NCBI GenBank assembly: GCA_025774865.1
Contig: JALGZO010000505.1
Location: 1 to 6,949, forward strand
Reading direction: 5' to 3'
Source of the DNA: a bacterium
Lineage (GTDB): Bacteria > ARS69
Length of the DNA stretch: 6,949 nucleotides
Both the position numbers and the translations under genes were made by a program. Positions 1 through 4,911 of this stretch are shown piece after piece. The stretch's first letter is position 1. The number at the start of each line of letters is the position of its first letter. The notes beneath the pieces were generated by a model, which made no database searches, was not told where the DNA came from, and was given only the letters and a program-made list of their open reading frames with translations.

Positions 1-71
1 ATCTCCGCGAGCACCGGCACCGCCCACCGGTGGTGGAAGAGATCGGCGAGCTCGGTACCGTCCGCGGGCAT
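1..71 (-). CDS. HxlR-like winged-helix transcriptional regulator, N-terminal fragment (cut by left edge)
   Basis: The minus strand reads from an ATG at 71 leftwards for 23 codons before the window ends. The start is supported by AAGGGGG placed 4 nt upstream. The visible peptide contains LADLFHHRWAVPVLAE, which resembles the first helices of HxlR-type regulators, where a hydrophobic stretch with an R/K-W and a (L/V)PxL pattern precedes the DNA-binding wing. No cysteine, such as the redox-sensing one of YodB-like members, lies in the part that is visible. It is transcribed away from the VOC gene, the usual layout for a local regulator controlling itself and its neighbour. Family assignment rests on only 23 residues, so a MarR- or ArsR-type wHTH protein cannot be excluded. 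Confidence 0.55.
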   Translation of the reverse strand, partial: MPADGTELADLFHHRWAVPVLAE

Positions 72-80
72 CGTGCCCCC

Positions 81-107
81 TTGACATGAAAGTATATCTA
101 CTATAAA
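81..107 (+). promoter_or_regulatory. Probable sigma70-type promoter for the VOC gene
   Basis: A perfect TTGACA lies at 81-86, in an AT-rich island within otherwise very GC-rich DNA. A -10-like TATAAA is at 102-107 with a short 15-bp spacer; TAAAAA at 104-109 gives 17 bp but a poorer match. The position, about 60 bp before the GTG start of the VOC gene, fits. The -35 box overlaps the ribosome-binding site of the divergent regulator gene. No convincing -35 was seen for the opposite direction. Confidence 0.5.
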
Positions 108-115
108 AATATACT
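91..115. promoter_or_regulatory. Perfect inverted repeat, candidate operator in the divergent promoter
   Basis: AGTATAT (91-97) and ATATACT (109-115) are exact reverse complements separated by 11 bp. The centre (CTACTATAAAA) contains a further TACTATA element. Dyads rich in TACTATA/TATAGTA-like sequence are typical of HxlR-family operators. It covers the spacer and -10 region of the promoter for the VOC gene, so a bound dimer would be placed to repress or modulate transcription in both directions. The repeat is seen directly; binding by the adjacent regulator is inferred. Confidence 0.5.
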
Positions 116-163
116 CTGCGGCCGGCGATCACGCCAGCCCGCGTTTCCGACAGGAGGACAGCA

Positions 164-577
164 GTGACTACGAACGTTCAGACGAAGGAGAATGCGGTGG
201 GAACCGATCTGGGATTCGACGGGGGACTGACCTGCGCCTACGGCGTGAGCGATCTCGAGCGCTCGATCGCGTGGTACTGCGACGTACTCGGCTTCGAGGT
301 GACGTACAAGCTCGACGACATGGCCTGGTGCGAGCTCAAATCCCCGGTCGATCGCGTTCAGGTGGGGTTGTCGCAGGTGGAGGAGCTGAAGGTCGAAGGC
401 GGCTGCACGATGACCTACGGCGTCAAGGACATCGACAGGGCCCGGGCCGCGCTCGAGAAGCAGAGTGTTCGCTTCGACGGCGACACCGTGACGATCCCGG
501 AGATGGTGAAGCTCGCGACGTTCTACGATCCGGACGGCAACAAGCTCATGCTCTACCAGGACCTTCAGAAAGCCTAG
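164..577 (+). CDS. VOC-superfamily (glyoxalase/bleomycin-resistance fold) protein without histidines
   Basis: A 137-aa protein with GTG start, supported by AGGAGG at 152-157, 6 nt upstream. The VOC beta-alpha-beta-beta-beta signature is seen twice. The first half has YGVSDLERSIAWYCDVLGFEV (about residues 26-46). The second half has YGVKDIDRARAALEK and ends in FYDPDGNKLMLYQ. Length fits a single two-module VOC unit. Glyoxalase I enzymes hold a divalent metal with His/Glu residues; here the position of the first-strand His is a Thr, the C-terminal Glu position is occupied by LMLYQ, and the whole protein has no histidine. A metal-dependent glyoxalase reaction is therefore unlikely; a ligand-binding, sequestering or metal-free role is more likely, but the substrate is unknown. 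The divergent HxlR-like regulator suggests control by a small reactive or toxic molecule (inference). Confidence 0.9.
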   Translation: MTTNVQTKENAVGTDLGFDGGLTCAYGVSDLERSIAWYCDVLGFEVTYKLDDMAWCELKSPVDRVQVGLSQVEELKVEGGCTMTYGVKDIDRARAALEKQSVRFDGDTVTIPEMVKLATFYDPDGNKLMLYQDLQKA

Positions 578-625
578 GCGCCACCGGTTCCGGCCGCCGG
601 ACGGCGGTACGCTCTCAACGGCCGT

Positions 626-649
626 CTCCCGGCTCCTCGGTGCCGGGAG
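626..649 (+). terminator. GC-rich hairpin after the VOC gene, possible terminator without a U-tract
   Basis: CTCCCGGC (626-633) and GCCGGGAG (642-649) form a perfect 8-bp stem with an 8-nt loop, about 50 bp after the VOC stop codon. No T-run follows, so it is not a textbook intrinsic terminator; it could end transcription of the VOC gene, or act as a stabilising 3' structure. It is the strongest structure in the 242-bp gap between the VOC and lipoprotein genes. Confidence 0.35.
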
Positions 650-657
650 CGGGCCGG

Positions 658-673
658 CGCCGGACGCCCGGCG
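658..673 (+). other. Second small GC-rich hairpin in the VOC-lipoprotein gap
   Basis: CGCCGG (658-663) and CCGGCG (668-673) form a 6-bp stem with a 4-nt ACGC loop, 8 bp after the previous hairpin. It is followed by TGGGTTCCAACTTT, where only short T runs occur. In DNA of this GC content, a 6-bp stem can arise by chance. The remaining gap to 819 holds no clear promoter; TTGAAC at 691-696 has no convincing -10 partner. Confidence 0.2.
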
Positions 674-819
674 TGGGTTCCAACTTTCCCTTGAACGACT
701 GGACCTTTCGGACGACCCTCCGCCGTTGGTTGCATCTGTTGGCGTCGCGCCCGCGCAGCGCGTCCCCGGCGGGTTCCCTGACCACCGGAGCTCGCGATCT
801 CCTCGAGGAGAAGACCCCG

Positions 820-1593
820 ATGTCCAAGTGCAGGTGGTTGGCAATTCCGAGTGTTCTGGCCCTGAGCATCGCCTCCGGCTGCGGCGGTGGAGGTGACGAG
901 TCCGAGAGTCACACCGCTCCTGCCGCAAGTGATGCCGGCTCCGGCGCCGGCTTCGGCACCGCCAGCATCACCGGCAAGGTCACGTTCGATGGAGCCGCCC
1001 CCGAGGCCAAGTCGATCAGAATGAACGCCGACCCCGTCTGCTCCCTCAAGCACCCGGACGGCCGGGAGGACTACGATTACGTCGTGGGCGCCGACGGCGG
1101 CCTCAAGTGGACCTTCGTGTACGTCAAGGAAGGGGTGGCCGGAAGCTACGAACCGAGCGGCGAGGTCGTTCTGGACCAGAAGGGTTGCACCTTTGAGCCG
1201 CACGTCTTCGGCATCATGGCCGGACAGGATCTCAAGATCCTCAACAGCGACGAGACGCTTCACAACGTCCATGCGCTCTCGAACGAGTCGCGCCAGTTCA
1301 ACCTCGCGATGCCCCGGATGGGGATGGAACTCAAGCAGAAGTTCCGCAACCCCGAGGTCATGGTGCGGATCAAGTGCGACGTGCATCCCTGGATGGAGTG
1401 CTGGGCCGGCGTGCTCTCACACCCCTTCCACAGCGTCACCAGCGAAGACGGCAGCTTCAAGATCGACCGCCTCCCGGCCGGCACCTACACGATCGAGGCC
1501 TGGCACGAGAACGGTGGGACCCAAACTCAGACCGTCACCGTGGGTGACGGAGAGTCCCAAGAGATCACGTTCTCCTTCAAGTCATCGGTGTAA
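820..1593 (+). CDS. Lipoprotein with cupredoxin-like copper-site motif and carboxypeptidase-regulatory-like domain
   Basis: A 257-aa protein. The ATG at 820 is chosen because GAGGAG lies at 805-810 and because it opens a lipoprotein signal: a K/R-containing N-terminus, a hydrophobic core, then IASGC with Cys21 as the likely lipidated residue, followed by GGGGDE. The frame is open further upstream, but that part overlaps the VOC gene and is not protein-like. After a low-complexity linker (residues 22-45), a beta-rich domain (about 46-200) carries C74 and C123, HNVH (148-151), then C186-D-V-H189-P-W-M192 and H201. The spaced His/Cys/His/Met set resembles type-1 copper ligands of cupredoxins, although the C-x2-H-x2-M spacing is shorter than in plastocyanin or azurin. 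The C-terminus, with EDGSFKIDRLPAGTYTIEAWHE, is a carboxypeptidase-regulatory-like beta-sandwich. Such proteins are commonly annotated near respiratory cytochromes in environmental phyla. A periplasmic electron carrier or copper-binding role is inferred. The gene converges on the cytochrome operon. Confidence 0.9.
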   Translation: MSKCRWLAIPSVLALSIASGCGGGGDESESHTAPAASDAGSGAGFGTASITGKVTFDGAAPEAKSIRMNADPVCSLKHPDGREDYDYVVGADGGLKWTFVYVKEGVAGSYEPSGEVVLDQKGCTFEPHVFGIMAGQDLKILNSDETLHNVHALSNESRQFNLAMPRMGMELKQKFRNPEVMVRIKCDVHPWMECWAGVLSHPFHSVTSEDGSFKIDRLPAGTYTIEAWHENGGTQTQTVTVGDGESQEITFSFKSSV

Positions 1594-1714
1594 GGCGCTG
1601 ACCGCGTGGCGCACCGCAGCCACCTCAAGGGGCTTGGATGTTCGGCGAGGAGCGTATAGCGGGGCGAAGGCGGACCCGAAGACGTGGTCCCCGCCGGGCC
1701 TCTCACCCGCGAAA

Positions 1715-1735
1715 CCGCTACGGCTGCCGTAGCGG
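1715..1735 (-). terminator. Perfect 9-bp hairpin containing the stop codon of the last cytochrome gene
   Basis: CCGCTACGG (1715-1723) and CCGTAGCGG (1727-1735) are exact reverse complements around a 3-nt loop. Reading on the minus strand, the hairpin encodes the last residues and the TAG stop of the diheme cytochrome gene, and is followed by TTTCGC, a weak U-tract. It lies in the junction between convergent genes. It probably terminates the cytochrome operon or protects its 3' end; a clear T-run is lacking on either strand. Confidence 0.5.
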
Positions 1736-3241
1736 AGGCTCGGGCCCCGGCTCGGCGCGCCGGAGCCGACGCAACAGAAGCGCTTCCGCGCCCAGCCCGA
1801 GGAAGATGGCGACCAGCGGCCATGCGAACACGGTGCGCGGCGTCTCGGGCTCGAGCAGCAAGTAGTACCAGGCAGTGACGGCCTTGCGGTTGCCTTGTTC
1901 CTCGTTGGCGCCATCCCACACGTTGAACGCGATTGGCAGGAATGCTCCCGGCTCGAATTGCACGTCCTGCTCGTGATCCGTCGTCATCGCGCGACGGAAG
2001 ATCACCTGGTAGCGACCGTCGTCGTAGGCGCCCTGCGCGTTGACGCCCGACTCCTTCCGCTCGACCTCATTGGCTCCGTGAGCAAGCAGGTTGTCGGCCG
2101 TGTTCATGAGGGCGCTCCACCGCCAGTAGTCCACGGGGTGACGATCATCGCCCATGAGAAAGTAGGGCTTCTCGCCGCCCTCGGCCGGTCGTGCCGGAAA
2201 CTGGATCGCGGCTGCGTCCGAGGGCAGTCCGTCGCCGCCGGCGTTCTCCGTGCGGTCGTCCCAGATGAGCTGGACCGCGACCTCCTCGCCGTCGTAGAGC
2301 GCCTTCGCCGACACGTCCAGATTGACGAGCGTGAAGAGCCGTGGCTTCTGGATGATCTGCGGGGACAGCTTGAAATCGACCATGGGAGCCTCCGCCCACT
2401 CCGGCGCGGCCGGATCGGCGGGAATCGCGTCGACTCGGACGCCACGGACGACGATGTCGCGAACGGGCTCTCGGCCGACGCTGATCACATAGTTCGTGAG
2501 GTGCCACGCGTCCTCAGACGAGACCGACGGCGCGTACGACGGCATCGGCGTGCCGTTCAGCCCCGTCACGAACGTCCGGTACACGTCGCCCGGGGCACGG
2601 CCGCCCCGGAACGTCCAGGGCTGCATCATGTCGACGGGCCAGGTCCGCTCGTTCCATTCATCCTTGAGCTCGGCGGCGGACGGGCCGTTCCCACGTCCCT
2701 GCTCACCGTGGCACTTCGCGCACTGCATTTCCCCGTACACCTGGCGACCGCGCTCGACGCTCTCCTCGCTCGTGGGGATCGGCTCTCCGATCACCAGCTG
2801 TTCCTCGGGAGGGAAATGTTCGAAGTCCTCCGAGAACGTCTTGATGTAATGAACGACCTGCCAGATCTGATCCTCGGAGAGAAGCCCCTCCCACGCGGGC
2901 ATCGACGTTCCCGGCAGACCGAGCCGGACGGCTTCGTAAAGGTCATGATCGGTCGGGAGCTCACCTCCGAACGTGTGGCGAATCTTGTACGAGCCGGCGA
3001 TGAAGTCGCGGGGTTTGGGATAGACACGGTCGGCCATCGTGCCCTTGCCGTCTCCCGTGTCGCCGTGGCACTGCGCGCACGACTCCTGGTACACGCTCTT
3101 GCCGGCCTCGATCTGCTCGGGCGTCGCCGTCACGAACTCGACACCGCCGAGCTCATAGCCGAGCTCGTTGACCTCGGCCGCCGCCGACACCGCCAGAAGC
3201 GAGAAGGGTCCGGCGACGAGCGCGAACCGGAGCGAGGACAT
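1718..3241 (-). CDS. Secreted diheme cytochrome c fused to an ethylbenzene-dehydrogenase-gamma-like heme b domain
   Basis: A 507-aa protein. The ATG at 3241 is preferred over an upstream TTG at 3274: it has a strong SD (GGAGGGGGG, 5 nt upstream), it begins a Sec signal peptide (SSLRFALVAGPFSLLAVSAAA, cleavage near residue 22) and it overlaps the stop of the previous gene as TGATG. Two class-I cytochrome c modules follow: CAQCH at 55-59 with M114 (GTSMPAW), and CAKCH at 174-178 with M233 (GTPMPSY). Residues about 268-465 resemble the ethylbenzene-dehydrogenase gamma / DOMON-type heme b domain: AIQFPA, PYFLMGDDRHPVDYWRW and FNVWDGANEEQGNRKAVTAWYYL. In that family heme b is held by Met and Lys; M363 and K453 are the candidates here. 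A C-terminal membrane helix (about 470-489) followed by RRLRR anchors it, leaving the heme domains in the periplasm. No molybdenum-enzyme partner is visible. It is the last gene of the operon and likely an electron entry or relay component. Confidence 0.93.
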   Translation of the reverse strand: MSSLRFALVAGPFSLLAVSAAAEVNELGYELGGVEFVTATPEQIEAGKSVYQESCAQCHGDTGDGKGTMADRVYPKPRDFIAGSYKIRHTFGGELPTDHDLYEAVRLGLPGTSMPAWEGLLSEDQIWQVVHYIKTFSEDFEHFPPEEQLVIGEPIPTSEESVERGRQVYGEMQCAKCHGEQGRGNGPSAAELKDEWNERTWPVDMMQPWTFRGGRAPGDVYRTFVTGLNGTPMPSYAPSVSSEDAWHLTNYVISVGREPVRDIVVRGVRVDAIPADPAAPEWAEAPMVDFKLSPQIIQKPRLFTLVNLDVSAKALYDGEEVAVQLIWDDRTENAGGDGLPSDAAAIQFPARPAEGGEKPYFLMGDDRHPVDYWRWSALMNTADNLLAHGANEVERKESGVNAQGAYDDGRYQVIFRRAMTTDHEQDVQFEPGAFLPIAFNVWDGANEEQGNRKAVTAWYYLLLEPETPRTVFAWPLVAIFLGLGAEALLLRRLRRAEPGPEPPLRQP

Positions 3242-4005
3242 CAGTGCCCCCCTCCGCCGCCGTGCTCCCCCCAAGTGCGCGGCTCCGATCCCGACGCCTC
3301 GTAGATGTAGAGGATGACCTGCCAGATCTCTTCCTCGGTCAGGAAGTCCTGCCAGGCGGGCATCGCCGAGTTCCAGGGGGTGGCGCCCCTCGGCAGGCCC
3401 CGTCCGCCCGTCGCCACGCGCCAGAACACGTACGACTCTTCGAGCTGCGAGAGCGTCCCGCTATCGCGGAAGTTCGTGGGCAGCGGATTGAAAGCCTCCG
3501 CGAAGTGGCCCTTCCCCGTCAGGTGATCGCCGTGGCAGAACATGCAGTTCTCGAAGTAGACCCGCTTCCCGGCCTCGAGGTTGTCTGCGAAGTGCGCCTC
3601 CGCTTCGTGCTCCCTCAGGGGGTTCTGGGTCTTCAACACGTCGAAGTCCCGTCCCTGGAACTTGAACGTGCTCGGCGGCTCGGGATGGATCGTCCGGCCT
3701 TCGAACGGAGGTTCGAGCGTCGGGCGCACCTTCTCGAACGTGGCCCAGCCCACGAGCAGCGGCACGCAGGCGAGCACGATCAGTCTCGGCACCGCGAGTC
3801 GATCCTCGGTGAGGAGGGCCAGGATCGGCGCCTGCACGGCTCGGAAGCGACTTTCGTCGGCCATGAGGTAGACGAGAATCGACACACCCGCGATCGCCAT
3901 GTAGAGCGTCATCACGGAACCGGGGATCGGCGGCTGCACCAGTCGGAGCAGACCCCAGACGATCCCCCACCCGAGCAAGGCCAGCGGAAGTGTCAGCTTC
4001 TGCAT
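3241..4005 (-). CDS. Membrane-anchored monoheme cytochrome c
   Basis: A 254-aa protein with ATG start 6 bp after the stop of the diheme cytochrome gene; a GAGAGG in the end of that gene can act as SD. Three hydrophobic segments (about residues 5-23, 29-48 and 73-90) precede a periplasmic cytochrome c domain with C154-M-F-C157-H158 and a likely distal ligand M215 in NSAMPAW. The final helix pattern (LTEEEIWQVILYIYEA) is typical of class-I cytochromes c. The protein ends in an unusual HGGGGGH tail, whose codons also form the SD for the next gene. It probably passes electrons between the periplasmic diheme proteins and the CydA-like membrane subunit; this is inferred from context. The three-helix N-terminus is not one of the common respiratory cytochrome folds that I recognise. 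Confidence 0.92.
   Translation of the reverse strand: MQKLTLPLALLGWGIVWGLLRLVQPPIPGSVMTLYMAIAGVSILVYLMADESRFRAVQAPILALLTEDRLAVPRLIVLACVPLLVGWATFEKVRPTLEPPFEGRTIHPEPPSTFKFQGRDFDVLKTQNPLREHEAEAHFADNLEAGKRVYFENCMFCHGDHLTGKGHFAEAFNPLPTNFRDSGTLSQLEESYVFWRVATGGRGLPRGATPWNSAMPAWQDFLTEEEIWQVILYIYEASGSEPRTWGEHGGGGGH
3247..3255 (-). promoter_or_regulatory. Strong ribosome binding site inside the preceding coding sequence
   Basis: GGAGGGGGG on the minus strand lies 5 nt before the ATG at 3241, which decides that start over the TTG at 3274. The same bases encode the last glycines of the upstream cytochrome, so translation of the two genes is likely coupled through the TGATG overlap. Confidence 0.7.
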
Positions 4006-4011
4006 GACTCG

Positions 4012-4911
4012 TCAGCGCCTCTCGATCCACTCGATGGCCCACCACGCGCCTGCGTTGAAGACGAAGATGATCGAGATCAACTGGAGCATCGGGTGACCGG
4101 ATGCGCGTCGGATTCGTTCCCAGAACGTTCGCCCCGCCCCCGTCCCGCCGAGCCGCACGACGTATCGAACGAGCTGATCGACTTCCTGGGGCTTGAGATC
4201 CTCGGCGAACGTCGTGGGCATGAGACCGGCGGCGTAGCCTTCTGAAATGACCGCGTTGGGGTCGAGAATCGACTGGCGGATCTCCTCCTCGGAAAGCCGC
4301 TGGGCGACCTGCGTCAGCGGAGGTCCGACCTGGCGTGCGTCGCCGTGAACGTCGTGACAGGTGACGCACCCGTGCAGGTTCAGGTACGCGACTTCCGGCG
4401 ATGTTCCCCCCACCGCGGTCGCTGCCTTCGCGGCCGCGAGCTCCACATCCTCTTGGGTCACCTCGACCGTGACCTCGCCGCCCAACGACTGCAAGAACGC
4501 GATGACCGCCTTCAACTCCGTGGCACTCATGTCCGCCGGCGGCAGATTGGCCGCGGGCATGATCGGCGGATACTCGTTGACCACGAACGCGGCCGGCTGC
4601 AGGAGTGCCTCGGTGAGGTACGCCTCCGCGGTCACGTCGGGAATCCGCGTGGCCGCGCGCCCACCCACGCCCCGCAGGTCCGGCCCACGTTCGTTGCCCG
4701 TCTCCGTGATCTTGTGACAGATGAGGCACCCGCCCTTGTTCTTCACGAGCTCCTCCCCCATCGAGACGAGCTCGGCCGGCTCGTTCTCGGGAGTGATCTC
4801 GAGCTCCGCCGGCGGATGCTGCTCCGACTGCGTCACCGTCTGCCCTATGTACATGTAGAACAAATCGATCGCGAGCACGAAGAGCAGGATCCGAAGGAAG
4901 ACCTTCTTCAT
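4012..4911 (-). CDS. Membrane-anchored diheme cytochrome c
   Basis: A 299-aa protein. Its ATG at 4911 overlaps the TGA of the cydA-like gene (TGATG), with GGAGAAGGCGG upstream as SD. An N-terminal helix (about residues 5-24) leads into the periplasm. The first heme site is C62-L-I-C65-H66 with M118 (YPPIMPA) as a likely distal ligand. A linker rich in E, A and V (about 145-170) follows, then C182-V-T-C185-H186 with M231 (AGLMPTTF). A second hydrophobic segment (about 275-295) near the C-terminus gives a second anchor. Both modules look like class-I cytochrome c domains, and their tandem arrangement resembles CcoP/FixP in general design but without the CcoP sequence features. Being directly coupled to the CydA-like gene, it is the best candidate for the immediate electron donor to that subunit (inference). 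Confidence 0.93.
   Translation of the reverse strand: MKKVFLRILLFVLAIDLFYMYIGQTVTQSEQHPPAELEITPENEPAELVSMGEELVKNKGGCLICHKITETGNERGPDLRGVGGRAATRIPDVTAEAYLTEALLQPAAFVVNEYPPIMPAANLPPADMSATELKAVIAFLQSLGGEVTVEVTQEDVELAAAKAATAVGGTSPEVAYLNLHGCVTCHDVHGDARQVGPPLTQVAQRLSEEEIRQSILDPNAVISEGYAAGLMPTTFAEDLKPQEVDQLVRYVVRLGGTGAGRTFWERIRRASGHPMLQLISIIFVFNAGAWWAIEWIERR

Noticed and set aside
164-577. Calling the VOC protein glyoxalase I (gloA)
   Set aside because: The metal-ligand positions are not kept and there is no histidine in the protein.
271-819. Open frame upstream of and continuous with the lipoprotein gene
   Set aside because: It overlaps the VOC gene in another frame and is Arg/Gly-rich without protein character; a lipoprotein signal and SD mark the start at 820.
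3242-3274. Alternative TTG start for the 507-aa cytochrome
   Set aside because: It would add an Arg-rich stretch before the signal peptide, while the ATG at 3241 has a strong SD and the TGATG overlap.
1895-3304. Long plus-strand open frame opposite the last cytochrome gene
   Set aside because: It is antisense to a gene with clear heme motifs and reads as Arg/Val/Asp-rich shadow sequence, expected from high-GC codon bias.
3244-4245. Plus-strand open frame opposite the monoheme and diheme cytochrome genes
   Set aside because: No domains or SD; it crosses two real genes on the opposite strand.
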